Part shown: piece by piece, positions 36,785 through 45,684 of the stretch
Position numbering within the stretch: the stretch's first letter is position 1
Layout: every line of letters starts with the position of its first letter
DNA from: Microbulbifer elongatus
GTDB taxonomy: Bacteria > Pseudomonadota > Gammaproteobacteria > Pseudomonadales > Cellvibrionaceae
Direction: 5' to 3'
Length of the DNA: 64,000 nt
Assembly: GCF_020524885.1 (NCBI RefSeq)
Contig: NZ_JAIVKJ010000001.1
Coordinates: 248,001 to 312,000 of the forward strand
Notes under the pieces: generated by a model
Told to the model about the DNA's origin: nothing
The model's database searches: none
Seen by the model: only the letters and a program-made list of their open reading frames with translations
Made by a program: the position numbers and the translations under genes

Positions 36785-37477
36785 CTATCGCTGCATATTC
36801 GGCTGGCGATACGTAGAGTCCTTCGGCGGAATAATGTCTCCATCCTCATCCAGCTCCGGAAATGCCAAACCGTGTTTCTCGCAATACTTGACCATTTTCG
36901 GATGCATCCAGCGAAACAGAATATCTTTGATTGCCGGATCTTCCTCGTCGAGCACCTTGTTATCGTACATTCCCGCCTTGGTGCGCTGGTGCATGGCCTC
37001 CTGCAGAATAATCGCCGCGGCCACACTCACGTTGTAGCTTTCCACCATACCGATAATGGGGATGGTGACGTGGTCGTCGGCCTGCGCTGCCGCATAGTCG
37101 CTGAGGCCTTGTTTCTCGGCACCCATGATGAGGGCAAAAGGTTTGGTGTAGTCGGCTTCACGGAAGTCGATGGCGCGGTCGGACCAGTGGGCGGCGTAGA
37201 GGTGCATGCCGCGGCTCTTGAGTTCGGCCATGCCGGTCTCGATATCGGGGTAGACGGCATTGCCGGTAAACCGGCCGCTGCCGCCGGCGGTGTTGTGATA
37301 GAGCAGGTGGCCGTAGCTGGGCTGTACCATGTGGATTTCAGGGATGCCGACGGCATCGGCGGTGCGCAGCATGGCAGAAATGTTCTGGCCCTTGTGTACC
37401 TGGTCGGTTAACAGGGTCATGTCGTGCTGGCGCTGGCGGAGCACCTGTTTGAATTTCTCGTAGCGGCTGCGGCTCAT
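36785..37477 (-). CDS. trmH: tRNA (guanosine-18-2'-O)-methyltransferase
   Basis: SPOUT methyltransferase modifying G18 in the D-loop of tRNA. The 230 residues match E. coli TrmH in length and pattern: RQHDMTLLTDQVHKGQNISAMLRTADAVGIPEIH (in parts QVHKGQN and RTADAVG), ALIMGAEKQGL, and the knot motif IPIIGMVESYNVSVAAAIIL. Start ATG 37477 (MSRSRYEKFKQVL). A longer frame to 37681 runs through a palindromic repeat and is rejected. It stands alone between the DLH gene and the repeat element. Confidence 0.93.
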   Translation of the reverse strand: MSRSRYEKFKQVLRQRQHDMTLLTDQVHKGQNISAMLRTADAVGIPEIHMVQPSYGHLLYHNTAGGSGRFTGNAVYPDIETGMAELKSRGMHLYAAHWSDRAIDFREADYTKPFALIMGAEKQGLSDYAAAQADDHVTIPIIGMVESYNVSVAAAIILQEAMHQRTKAGMYDNKVLDEEDPAIKDILFRWMHPKMVKYCEKHGLAFPELDEDGDIIPPKDSTYRQPNMQR

Positions 37478-37570
37478 GGTACTTCTATCATGTTCGGTTT
37501 TCGGGGTGCCGCGGATTATAGCATTGGAGCGTGGTGGTACCTGCTTAGATAGTTCAGTAGCGGCCAAGCA

Positions 37571-37678
37571 CCGGGTATGGGGTTTCAGGACCGAGCTAGG
37601 CGCCCCCCTGCAAGTACATCCATGTAAGCTGCGTCGGCGCCGTCCATGGCGCCGACGCTCCTGAAACCCCATACCCGG
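37571..37678. repeat. Palindromic element, copy 1 (inverse orientation)
   Basis: Terminal arms 37571-37590 and 37659-37678 are a perfect 20-bp inverted repeat (GGGTATGGGGTTTCAGGA in the left arm). An internal perfect 11-bp hairpin GCGTCGGCGCC / GGCGCCGACGC lies at 37631-37658, next to the right arm. Relative to copies 2-4 this copy is reversed. It lies between the small monooxygenase gene and trmH. Confidence 0.88.
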
Positions 37679-37702
37679 CACTTGACCTTCGCGTTGGAGT
37701 TC

Positions 37703-37996
37703 TTATAGCTCGACTAGTGAGTAGTGTTCTACTTCGGGGAATGGATTGTAGAAGTGGTGGAGAAGGGCTTTCCAGTCTTGGTATTCGGGGGATTTTCGGA
37801 AGCCTTCGGTGTGGTCCTCTAGCTTTTCCCAATTTACTAAGAGGATATAGCGGCCTTCTTTTTCCAGGCACTTTTGCAATTGGTGGCTGACATAGCCTGG
37901 TATTGAAGAAATGATGTTCTGCGCTTTCTTAAAAGCATCTTCAAATTTTTCATTCTGACTGCTTTTAACGTCGAGAATTGCAACCTCAAGAATCAT
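37703..37996 (-). CDS. Antibiotic-biosynthesis-monooxygenase-like (ABM fold) small protein
   Basis: A 97-residue dimeric ferredoxin-like fold candidate. MILEVAILDVKSSQNEKFEDAFKKAQ, IPGYVSHQLQKCLEKEGRYILLVNWE and FRKSPEYQDWKALLHHFYNP (each in part) follow the ABM pattern of beta-strand, helix, then W-E and the aromatic C-terminal helix. ATG at 37996 with a strong AAGGAGG. It is flanked on both sides by palindromic elements (copies 1 and 2). ABM proteins range from monooxygenases to haem-degrading and unknown functions; nothing here fixes the role. Confidence 0.75.
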   Translation of the reverse strand: MILEVAILDVKSSQNEKFEDAFKKAQNIISSIPGYVSHQLQKCLEKEGRYILLVNWEKLEDHTEGFRKSPEYQDWKALLHHFYNPFPEVEHYSLVEL

Positions 37997-38057
37997 ACTA
38001 CCTCCTTGTATTTAACAAAGCCGCCTGTGAAGAACATAGGGGTTTTAAGCGAAGGCA

Positions 38058-38160
38058 AAGTGCTGGGTACGGGTTTTCAGGAGCGTCGGCGACAGGACGT
38101 CGCCGACGCAGCGTACAGGGATGTATTCACAGCGGTCCTGAAAACCCGTACCCAGTACTT
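38058..38160. repeat. Palindromic element, copy 2
   Basis: The arms 38058-38081 and 38137-38160 pair over 24 bp with one mismatch (CTGGGTACGGGTTTTCAGG in the left arm). An internal perfect 11-bp hairpin GCGTCGGCGAC / GTCGCCGACGC lies at 38083-38109, then ACAGGGATGTATTCACAGCG. It lies between moeA and the ABM-like gene. Confidence 0.9.
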
Positions 38161-38196
38161 TGCCGCTACCCAAGCGACTTAATCGGGGCCACTAAG

Positions 38197-39450
38197 TTAT
38201 GCCAGAGGGGCAGTAAAAGGCTCAACAGTAACCCAGTCCCCGGTCTCACAGTCTCCGCCCTCCCGAGGCAAAACAACAAAACAATTTGCCCCGGCAAAGC
38301 CAGAAAGAATGTGGCTCCCCTGAATACCTCGAGTCTCAACTACCTGAATCCCGTCCTCATCGAGATAGGTGAATCCACGCTGATAATCCGTCCGCCCTGG
38401 CTTTTTACGAATATTGTTTAGCAATCGCGCACGGAGTTGTAGCGGAGGCTGACGGCGTTGTTCGGAGGTGCCGCGTAACTTTTCCAGTGCGGGAACAACC
38501 AGCTGGTAAAGGGTAACGATGGCGGAAACCGGGTTGCCGGGGAGGCCGAAGAACAGGGCTTCGCCATCTGGTTTGGGAAGTCGGCCGAAGGCGAAAGGTT
38601 TGCCCGGTTTAATCGCGAGTTTCCAGAAATCGATTTCACCAAGTTCCTGTAAAACCGTTTTGGTGAAGTCCGCTTCACCGACGGAGACACCGCCGCTGGT
38701 AATCACAAAATCCGCGTTGTCCCGTGCCTGTACAAATGCCTCGCGGATTTTTTCTGGCTTATCCGGCCAGCAGCCCAGGTCCAGGATATCCACATCCAGC
38801 TGCTCCAGGGCGGCCTGAAGCGCGATGCGATTGCTATCGTAAATATCGCCATCGCCCAGATCGGATACCGGCGTGCCAATGGGTTTTAGCTCATCACCAA
38901 TGGACAGCAGGGCAGCTTTGAGTTTGCGCAGCACCGTCACTTTGGCAACACCGACGCCGGCCAGTAGTGCAATGTGGGGGACTTTGATTTTACTGCCGAC
39001 CGGTACAAGGCTTTGCCCGGTGTGTACGTCTTCACCGCGGCGACGAATATTTTCGCCAATTTGCGCAGGTCGGCGCATGGTGAGTTGATCGCCAGCGAGT
39101 GTGCAGTTTTCCTGCATCTGAACGCGGTCGGCGCCCTCGGGTACCGCAGCGCCGGTGGTGATGCGGGTAGCCTGTCCGGGTTCCAGGGTACCAGCAAAGG
39201 GGTGACCGGCGAGGCTTTTGCCGATTATGGTATAGCTCGCATGGTCGCCACTGAGTGCATAACCGTCCATTGCAGAGTTATCGCACGGGGGCAGGTCCAG
39301 GGCGGCCAATACAGGCTTGGCCAGAACGCGGCCACAGGCCTGACTCAAAGGAATGGTTTCCGTCGCCGTAATCGGGCTGATGCCGTCGATCAGCATCTGC
39401 TTGGCGGCTTCTACGGAGCGGAGGCCATTTTCTGCACAGGCGTCTGACAT
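38197..39450 (-). CDS. moeA: Molybdopterin molybdenumtransferase MoeA
   Basis: Inserts molybdate into adenylated molybdopterin. The 417-residue protein has the MoeA hallmarks DLPPCDNSAMDGYAL, ITTGAAVPEGADRVQMQE (in part), TSGGVSVGEADFTK, GKPFAFGRL and FFGLPGNPVSAIVTL, and the C-terminal MoeA domain IV. It follows nasA by 66 bp on the same strand, so it is the last gene of the nitrate assimilation operon and supplies the cofactor for NasA. ATG at 39450. Confidence 0.95.
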   Translation of the reverse strand: MSDACAENGLRSVEAAKQMLIDGISPITATETIPLSQACGRVLAKPVLAALDLPPCDNSAMDGYALSGDHASYTIIGKSLAGHPFAGTLEPGQATRITTGAAVPEGADRVQMQENCTLAGDQLTMRRPAQIGENIRRRGEDVHTGQSLVPVGSKIKVPHIALLAGVGVAKVTVLRKLKAALLSIGDELKPIGTPVSDLGDGDIYDSNRIALQAALEQLDVDILDLGCWPDKPEKIREAFVQARDNADFVITSGGVSVGEADFTKTVLQELGEIDFWKLAIKPGKPFAFGRLPKPDGEALFFGLPGNPVSAIVTLYQLVVPALEKLRGTSEQRRQPPLQLRARLLNNIRKKPGRTDYQRGFTYLDEDGIQVVETRGIQGSHILSGFAGANCFVVLPREGGDCETGDWVTVEPFTAPLA

Positions 39451-39516
39451 AGGCTTGCCTTATTTTCTATCTGCTCGAACCGCAAGATAGCCGGCTGAGG
39501 AGGGTTCTGCCAAGTA

Positions 39517-42228
39517 CTAGCCTATCGCAATCGCGAGATTGGTATTCAGTAGTGCGGATATCTCCGGCTTGCAGGAACCACAATTGCTCCCACAGCCCAG
39601 TAACTCACCCAGCGCATCCACCGTCGCAGCCCCATCGGCAATGGCTGTCTCGATTTCCTTGCGGGACACCTGCAGGCAGGTGCATACCATCTGCGCACCG
39701 GCGGGGACGTTTTGCAGAAGTAGGGCAGGTGTTTCTGGAAGGGGGTTATTGAGCGCGTCTTCCAGAGTCTTGCGATCTGGCAGCGCTTGCCAGTCGTAGG
39801 TGGTGAATACCAGCAGTTCCAGTTGTTCGCTATAGAGCACCCAGCGCTCGCCGGTGGGCAGTTGCAGGTGCTGGCGGTTTAGCGGCTTGGCGTTCAGGGA
39901 GAGCAGGCTGTTGGCAATGCCTTGCCAGTCTGGCTGCTTTTTCAGGGCCAGTTCGAAACGGTATCCGCCTTCCACGGGTACGCGGTACCAGTGCTGGATG
40001 GTGTCGAACAGCGGTTTCTCACCGGCCTGCAGACGGCTGTGAAGTTCCTCGGCTGCCTTGGTACGCAGCAGCACACACGCGTAACCTTGGGCACTCAGGG
40101 GCTCCACCTTGACCGCCACCTGTTTCAGTTCCGGCTGGCCGGAGAATGGATCTGTGAAGGGAATAGCCAGTGCGCTCACGGTGGCGTTGTGAGCAAGACT
40201 GTCGCTCCAGTGGATGGGGGCAAACAGTTGGCCGGGTTTCTGACTGGCAGTGACACGTGCGCGGCCAAAAAATTGACCTTTCTCGCTCTCCACACGCACC
40301 AGCTGCGCGTCCTCGATACCGAACTTTTGCGCCTCCTGCGGGTGCACATGCAGTTCTGGCGCTTCGCTGTGGTCGAGCAGCTTACGGGCACGGCCAGTGC
40401 GGGTCATGGTGTGCCACTGGTCTCGCAAACGTCCGCTGTTCAGCACCAGCGGATATTCGTCGCGGGTTTCCTGTTCAGGGCGTTGGGGATCCACGGCGAT
40501 AAAGCGCGCGCGGCCATTGGGAGTGTAAAACTCACTTTCACTGAACAGCCGCGCAGTGCCATCGGGGTTGGATGCGTTGATCGGCCACTGCACCGGGGCG
40601 AGGAAGTCGTACTGCTGGTCGCTGATATTAGCCAGCGCGGAAATATCAAAGGCGCGGCGGGCCTGTTCCTGGTTGTTTTCGAATCCGGACAGGGCCGCGT
40701 GCTCGCGAAAAATCTCCGCAGGCGTTGAAAAATTGAAGGCCTCGGAAAAGCCGAGGCGGCGGGCCACGTCGCAGATAATTTCCCAGTCGTGGCGGGCTTG
40801 ACCTGGTTTGGGGAGAAAGCTCTTCTGCCGGGAAATCCGTCGCTCGGAATTGGTGACGGTACCGTTTTTTTCGCCCCATGTGGTTGCGGGCAACAGCAGA
40901 TCGGCACACCGGGCCGTGTCAGTATTCGCCACACAATCAGAGACGATCACCGTGGGGCATTTTTTCAGGGCTGCAGCCACACGGCGTGCATCCGGCATGC
41001 TGACGGCCGGATTGGTGGCCATGATCCACACCGCCCTGATCTGGCCACTTTCCACCGCATTGAAAAGATCCACCGCTTTCAGCCCCGGCCCCCGTGCCAT
41101 CTTTGTGGCATTCCAGAAGCGGCCGACGCGATCAATATTGTCCTCGGTAAAATCCAAATGTGCGGCCAGCATATTCGCCAGCCCACCCACCTCACGTCCG
41201 CCCATCGCATTGGGCTGGCCGGTGATAGAAAAGGGACCGCAGCCTGGCTTGCCGATACGTCCGGTTACCAGGTGGCAGTTGATAATGGCGTTGTTCTTGT
41301 CGGTACCAGTACTGGACTGGTTGACGCCCTGGGAATAAAAACTGATGGTTTTTTCAGTGTTGGCGAATAGCTCGTAAAATTCGAGCAATTGCTCCAGCTC
41401 AACGCCACAGTAATCCGCCACCTTTTCTGGCGTCCACTCAGCGGCCGTGTAAAGGGCGTCGGTAAAGTTTTCCGTATGGCCGTCGATAAATGCCTGATCC
41501 AGTGCGCCGAATTCTGCAATGTAGTGCAGCAGGCCATTGAACAGCGCCGCATCGCTGCCCGGCGTGATCGCCAGGTGCATGTCCGCCATTTCACTGGTAG
41601 CGCTGCCGCGAGGGTCAACCACCACCAGCTTCGCACCTCCGGCCTGCATTCGCTGGAACAGAATCGGGTGAGTCCAGGCCGCATTGGAACCGATTAGTAC
41701 TACCAGCTCCGCCTCGTCCAGATCCTCATAGTTACACGGCACCGCATCCGCGCCGAAAGCGCGCTTGTACGCAGCTACTGCTGAAGACATGCACAGTCGG
41801 GAATTGGTATCGACATTGGCCGTGCCGATAAAACCTTTCATCAGCTTGTTAGCAACGTAATAGTCCTCCGTCAGCAACTGCCCGGAAAGATAAAACGCCA
41901 CCGAATCCGGCCCGTGTTCATCGATCGTCTCGCGAAACCTCGACGCGACATAATCCAGGGCCGTTTCCCAATCACAATCTTCACCGTGCAGACGTGGCTT
42001 CAACAGACGTCCATGGTTGCCGAGCGTATCCGCCAGAGATGAGCCTTTGACACACAGCTTGCCCCTGTTCGCTGGGTGCTGCTCGTCCCCCTGAATGCGA
42101 ATAACCGCCTCGCCAAGCTCGTCAATACCGGGTTGCAGCTCCTGAGTCGCCGCCACCCCACAACCCACACCGCAGTAAGGACAGGTGGTGCAGGACCTAC
42201 GCGCCGAGAACAGTTCTGTTAAAGCCAT
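39517..42228 (-). CDS. nasA: Assimilatory nitrate reductase catalytic subunit
   Basis: Cytoplasmic molybdopterin enzyme reducing nitrate to nitrite. The 903-residue protein has an N-terminal [4Fe-4S] motif CPYCGVGCGV...GKLCVKGSSL. The Mo-bis-MGD domain follows (TNSRLCMSSAVAAYKRAFG in part, SQGVNQSSTGTDKNNAIINCHLVTGRIGKPG in part), with the C-terminal molydopterin-binding domain (NSGRLRDQWHTMTRTG). At the C-terminus is a BFD-like [2Fe-2S] domain (about 845-895, CTCLQVSRKE...LGCGSNCGSC), as in NasA proteins that take electrons from NADH via a second component. No separate nasB-type electron-transfer subunit is in the window. It starts 33 bp after nirD and is followed by moeA. Confidence 0.95.
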   Translation of the reverse strand: MALTELFSARRSCTTCPYCGVGCGVAATQELQPGIDELGEAVIRIQGDEQHPANRGKLCVKGSSLADTLGNHGRLLKPRLHGEDCDWETALDYVASRFRETIDEHGPDSVAFYLSGQLLTEDYYVANKLMKGFIGTANVDTNSRLCMSSAVAAYKRAFGADAVPCNYEDLDEAELVVLIGSNAAWTHPILFQRMQAGGAKLVVVDPRGSATSEMADMHLAITPGSDAALFNGLLHYIAEFGALDQAFIDGHTENFTDALYTAAEWTPEKVADYCGVELEQLLEFYELFANTEKTISFYSQGVNQSSTGTDKNNAIINCHLVTGRIGKPGCGPFSITGQPNAMGGREVGGLANMLAAHLDFTEDNIDRVGRFWNATKMARGPGLKAVDLFNAVESGQIRAVWIMATNPAVSMPDARRVAAALKKCPTVIVSDCVANTDTARCADLLLPATTWGEKNGTVTNSERRISRQKSFLPKPGQARHDWEIICDVARRLGFSEAFNFSTPAEIFREHAALSGFENNQEQARRAFDISALANISDQQYDFLAPVQWPINASNPDGTARLFSESEFYTPNGRARFIAVDPQRPEQETRDEYPLVLNSGRLRDQWHTMTRTGRARKLLDHSEAPELHVHPQEAQKFGIEDAQLVRVESEKGQFFGRARVTASQKPGQLFAPIHWSDSLAHNATVSALAIPFTDPFSGQPELKQVAVKVEPLSAQGYACVLLRTKAAEELHSRLQAGEKPLFDTIQHWYRVPVEGGYRFELALKKQPDWQGIANSLLSLNAKPLNRQHLQLPTGERWVLYSEQLELLVFTTYDWQALPDRKTLEDALNNPLPETPALLLQNVPAGAQMVCTCLQVSRKEIETAIADGAATVDALGELLGCGSNCGSCKPEISALLNTNLAIAIG

Positions 42229-42261
42229 TTTTCACTGCTTGTATCTTGTGATTTCCGGAAC

Positions 42262-42618
42262 CTACTGATCGATTTTGATCAGCACATAATCGCCATCAAA
42301 GGCCACCGGGAAAGAAGCCAGCTTGATATCGCTCTCTTCCAGACATTGGCCGTCGGTTAGGCGGTAATGCTGCTTATACAGCGGCGAGGCCACGGTCAGC
42401 TCACCATCGATTTCCGCCACAAGGCCGCGGCCGATGACACCGGCGTTGGCGATTGGATCCCAGTTGTCGATGGCGTAAAGCTGGGGTTCCTGTTCGGGTA
42501 AAAAAAACAGGGCAATCTGTTGATCGCCCACAAGAGCACACACTCCGGAATTGGCTACAAGGTCTGATCGCTTGCAGACTTGCAGCCACTCGGTGCGGGT
42601 TATGGCAACTTCGCTCAT
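42262..42618 (-). CDS. nirD: Nitrite reductase (NADH) small subunit
   Basis: Rieske-like small subunit of assimilatory NADH-nitrite reductase. The 118-residue protein (E. coli 108) has WLQVCKRSDLVANSGVCALVG, QLYAIDNWDPIANAGVIGRGLV and SPLYKQHYRL (each in part), the NirD pattern that keeps the Rieske fold but lacks the cluster Cys/His ligands. ATG 42618 with GGAG is chosen over an ATG seven codons upstream. The nirB-nirD gap is 223 bp and contains palindromic element copy 3. Confidence 0.92.
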   Translation of the reverse strand: MSEVAITRTEWLQVCKRSDLVANSGVCALVGDQQIALFFLPEQEPQLYAIDNWDPIANAGVIGRGLVAEIDGELTVASPLYKQHYRLTDGQCLEESDIKLASFPVAFDGDYVLIKIDQ

Positions 42619-42711
42619 TCTGGTTCTCCACATATTCATGGCAAGAGTAGAGGGATTAATAATGCATAATTCTTTGCTAGTACTTTGGTCACTGAAGGTA
42701 TATGTGAAGGT

Positions 42712-42816
42712 GGAGCGCCGGGTTTAAGGTTTCAGGAGCGTCGGCGACAGGACGTCGCCGCCGCAGCGCCCATGGATGGGTTTACAGCGGTCCTGAAACC
42801 TTAAACCCGGTGCTCC
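42712..42816. repeat. Palindromic element, copy 3, between nirB and nirD
   Basis: The arms 42712-42737 and 42791-42816 pair over 26 bp with one mismatch (CCGGGTTTAAGGTTTCAGGA). The internal hairpin GCGTCGGCGAC / GTCGCCGCCGC (42738-42764) has one mismatch, and CCATGGATGGGTTTACAGCG follows. It lies inside an operon, so it must be transcribed. Confidence 0.92.
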
Positions 42817-42841
42817 GCCGCCACCGGTCCCAGACTGAAAA

Positions 42842-45382
42842 CTATGCCGGCTCGGCAATCTTGACGATTTCTTCCTGGGTGGCGGGGCGACGCTGTTTGC
42901 GCTCTTCCACGAATACGATTTTCTCGTCTTTCTCGTCGGTGTTCACAAACTGGCGGAAGCGTTTCAGCATTTCCGGATCATTGATCGCAGTCTTCCACTC
43001 ACACTGGTAAGTGCCGACCACATTGCCCATCTGGCGCTCCAACTCTTCACAGATACCCAGCTTGTCCTCGATCACCACCTCACGCAGGTAATCCAGACCT
43101 CCCTCCAGGTTCTCCAGCCACACCGAAGTCCGCTGCAACTTGTCCGCCGTACGCACATAGAACATCAACACCCGGTCGATATATTTAATCAGCGTCACAT
43201 CATCCAGGTCCGTCGCAAACAGATCCGCATGACGGGGGCGCATACCGCCGTTACCACAAACGTAAAGGTTCCAACCGTTCTCGGTGGCAATTACACCGAT
43301 GTCCTTGCTCTGGGCTTCCGCGCACTCACGGGTACAACCGGAAACCGCCATCTTGATCTTGTGCGGCGAGCGCAGGCCCTTGTAACGGTTCTCTACCGCG
43401 AGCGCCATGCCCACACTGTCCTGCACCCCGAAACGGCACCAGGTACTGCCAACGCAGGACTTAACGGTGCGCAGCGACTTGCCGTATGCGTGGCCTGTCT
43501 CGAAACCCGCATCGGTCAGCTCGCGCCAGATTTCCGGCAACTCTTCCAGGCGCGCGCCGAACAGGTCGATCCGCTGTCCGCCAGTGATCTTGGTATACAG
43601 ATCGTATTTCTTCGCTACCTGGCCGAGCACGATCAGCTTTTCTGGTGTGATCTCACCACCGGCGATGCGCGGAACCACGGAATAGGTACCGTTTTTCTGC
43701 ATGTTCGCCATAAAGGTATCGTTGGTATCTTGCAGGCCAACGTGGGGCTTCTTGTGGATATGTTCGTTCCACAGAGAGGCGAAGATGGAAGCGGCCGTGG
43801 GCTTACAGATTTCGCACCCTTTACCAGAACCGTGCTTGTGCAACAGCTCGTCGAAGGTTTTGATTTGCTCCACCTGCACCATGTGGAAAATTTCCTGACG
43901 GGTGTAGGGGAAGTGTGGACAGAGGTCGTTGTTCACTTCCACACCCAGAGCGGCCAGCTCGGTATCCACCACATTTTTCAGCAGTGCGGAACAGCCGCCA
44001 CAGCCCGTAGCGGCCTTGGTGCAGTCTTTGACTTCATCCACAGAGCAGCAGCCACCCTGAACCGCACCGACAATGTCGCCCTTGCTCACATTGTGGCAGG
44101 AACAGATGGTGGCAGTGTCTGGTAGTGCGTCTGCGCCCAGCGCCGGGGCGGCGCCGTCCAGCGCCGGCAGGATCAATTGCTCCGGGTGTTCCGGTAGATC
44201 CATATCGTTTAGGTGGTACTGCAGCAGGGTATCGTAGTCACCGGTGTCGCCCACAAGAACCGCACCGCGCAACTTCTTGCCCGCGCTGTCGGTAATCATG
44301 CGCTTGTAAACGCCGGTCTGTTCGTCGACGAAGGTAATTGCCGCGGAACCTTCCGCACGGCCATGGGCATCGCCGATAGAGCCAACCTCTACGCCCAGCA
44401 GTTTCAGCTTGGTGCTCATATCCGCGCCGTTGAATTCTGCCGCCTCGCCACACAGCAGTGAAACAGCGGTGCGCGCCATGGTGTAGCCGGGGGCCACCAG
44501 GCCGAAGATAAAGTTGTTGAACAGCGCGCATTCGCCGATGGCGAAAATATGCTTGTCGGAGGTGCGGCAGTGGTTGTCCACCACAATACCGCCGCGTTCG
44601 CCCAGTTCGATGCCGGCGGATTTCGCCAGGCTGTCTTCCGGGCGGATACCCGCGGAGAACACGATCAGGTCAGTATCCAGAGACTTGTCGCCCCTGAAGC
44701 GCATGCGCAGGCGGCCGTCGTCCATCTCCTTGATCAGCTCGGTGGCGGTGCTGGTGTGCACGGTCACACCCAGCGCTTCGATTTTTTCCCGCAGCAGTTT
44801 GGAGCCGCCTTCATCCAGCTGTACGGACATCAGGCCGGGGGCGAATTCCACCACGTGGGCTTCCAGGCCCAGTTGCTTGAGCGCGTTGGCCGCTTCCAGT
44901 CCCAGCAGACCACCGCCCACCACCACGCCCACCTTGCCATCTTCGGCGGCGGCCTGGATCTTGTCGAGGTCTTCGATGGTGCGGTAAACGAAGCACTTGT
45001 CGTGCTCGTGGCCGGGAATTGGCGGCACAAACGGATAGGAGCCGGTAGCCAGCACCAGGTGATCGTAAGCCTCGGAAGCACCGCTGGCGGATGTCACGAT
45101 TTTGTTTTCGCGGTCGACCCTGACGGCGGAATCGTTCAGGCGAAGGTCATAGCCCCAATTCCGGTACTGCTCTACCTTGCCCATGGCCAGGTCTTCGGCG
45201 GTGCGGCCACCAAAGTATTCGGAAAGGTGGACTCGGTCATAGGCGGGGCGGGGTTCGGCGCAGAATACCAGCACATCGAACAGTTCCCGCTCGGGACGAT
45301 TTGCAAGTTGTTCCAGGAAGTGGTGCCCCACCATGCCGTTGCCGATAACGACAATTTTTTGCTTAACCATAATCTCTGCCAT
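42842..45382 (-). CDS. nirB: Nitrite reductase (NADH) large subunit
   Basis: Sirohaem/FAD enzyme reducing nitrite to ammonium. The 846-residue protein (E. coli 847) has an FAD/NAD domain (VVIGNGMVGHHFLEQL, VVVGGGLLGLEAANAL, FAIGECALF) and a BFD-like [2Fe-2S] region (CSCHNVSKGDIVGAV...CGGC). The sirohaem/[4Fe-4S] domain has GSTWCRFGVQDS and KMAVSGCTRECAEAQ with the later ...YVCGNGG. ATG 45382 has AGGTTC upstream; ATG 45370 (MVKQKIVVIGNG) aligns best with E. coli and is an equal alternative. A 300-bp leader with a sigma-54-like promoter and ANTAR-type hairpin precedes it. Confidence 0.95.
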   Translation of the reverse strand: MAEIMVKQKIVVIGNGMVGHHFLEQLANRPERELFDVLVFCAEPRPAYDRVHLSEYFGGRTAEDLAMGKVEQYRNWGYDLRLNDSAVRVDRENKIVTSASGASEAYDHLVLATGSYPFVPPIPGHEHDKCFVYRTIEDLDKIQAAAEDGKVGVVVGGGLLGLEAANALKQLGLEAHVVEFAPGLMSVQLDEGGSKLLREKIEALGVTVHTSTATELIKEMDDGRLRMRFRGDKSLDTDLIVFSAGIRPEDSLAKSAGIELGERGGIVVDNHCRTSDKHIFAIGECALFNNFIFGLVAPGYTMARTAVSLLCGEAAEFNGADMSTKLKLLGVEVGSIGDAHGRAEGSAAITFVDEQTGVYKRMITDSAGKKLRGAVLVGDTGDYDTLLQYHLNDMDLPEHPEQLILPALDGAAPALGADALPDTATICSCHNVSKGDIVGAVQGGCCSVDEVKDCTKAATGCGGCSALLKNVVDTELAALGVEVNNDLCPHFPYTRQEIFHMVQVEQIKTFDELLHKHGSGKGCEICKPTAASIFASLWNEHIHKKPHVGLQDTNDTFMANMQKNGTYSVVPRIAGGEITPEKLIVLGQVAKKYDLYTKITGGQRIDLFGARLEELPEIWRELTDAGFETGHAYGKSLRTVKSCVGSTWCRFGVQDSVGMALAVENRYKGLRSPHKIKMAVSGCTRECAEAQSKDIGVIATENGWNLYVCGNGGMRPRHADLFATDLDDVTLIKYIDRVLMFYVRTADKLQRTSVWLENLEGGLDYLREVVIEDKLGICEELERQMGNVVGTYQCEWKTAINDPEMLKRFRQFVNTDEKDEKIVFVEERKQRRPATQEEIVKIAEPA

Positions 45383-45396
45383 TTGAACCTGATCAG

Positions 45397-45468
45397 TTCG
45401 ACAGAAGAAAAGCATCGGGGAGCCGGGGAAGCGAAAGGCTGCACGGGCATCCCTCTTCTGTCGAAGAG
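45397..45468 (-). promoter_or_regulatory. Alternative hairpins directly upstream of nirB
   Basis: TTCGACAGAAGA (45397-45408) and TCTTCTGTCGAA (45454-45465) are perfectly complementary over 12 bp around a 45-base loop. A local 6-bp hairpin CTCTTC-TGTC-GAAGAG (45453-45468) uses the same bases and excludes it. Neither is followed by a T-run. The long stem ends 15 bases before the ATG at 45382 and could affect translation or stability. Confidence 0.55.
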
Positions 45469-45472
45469 TGTC

Positions 45473-45486
45473 AGGCGCCGTTGCCT
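45473..45486 (-). promoter_or_regulatory. ANTAR-type hexaloop hairpin in the nirB leader
   Basis: In the transcript AGGC-AACGGC-GCCU forms a 4-bp stem closing a six-base loop with A at position 1 and G at position 4, the hallmark recognised by NasT/NasR-type ANTAR domains. It would lie about 24 bases after a start from the sigma-54-like promoter. Unlike the other two leaders, no intrinsic terminator overlaps it. Confidence 0.55.
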
Positions 45487-45519
45487 TGCTAAAAGAATTT
45501 CGGATTGTGACTAAAGGTA

Positions 45520-45535
45520 TTCAATCTCTGTGCCA
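45520..45535 (-). promoter_or_regulatory. Sigma-54-type promoter upstream of nirB
   Basis: On the minus strand TGGCAC-AGAGA-TTGAA matches the -24/-12 consensus TGGCAC-N5-TTGCW except for A instead of C at the -12 GC. A degenerate NtrC-like site (CGCACCAACTTGCTAC, 45611-45626) lies about 100 bp upstream of the expected start. The same TTGAA variant recurs before the nitrate transporter. Confidence 0.6.
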
Positions 45536-45684
45536 ATCCATAAACCTGGCGATAAAAGGGGCGAGACCGCAGGTTATGGGCAGTTCACTGTTGAATTGGC
45601 ATGGTGAGTTGTAGCAAGTTGGTGCGTCGGCTGCGTTTTTGCCTCATTGAGGAGCAAAGAGTGTTGAAGTACGGAAAATTTGGA

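Noticed and set aside
36658-37026. N-terminal extension of the dienelactone hydrolase frame
   Set aside because: The extension is antisense-like to trmH sequence and basic/Cys-rich; the GTG at 36657 has a strong AGGAGG and gives the family length.
44549-45514. 321-codon plus-strand frame over nirB
   Set aside because: Shadow of nirB; the minus-strand protein has all sirohaem and FAD motifs.
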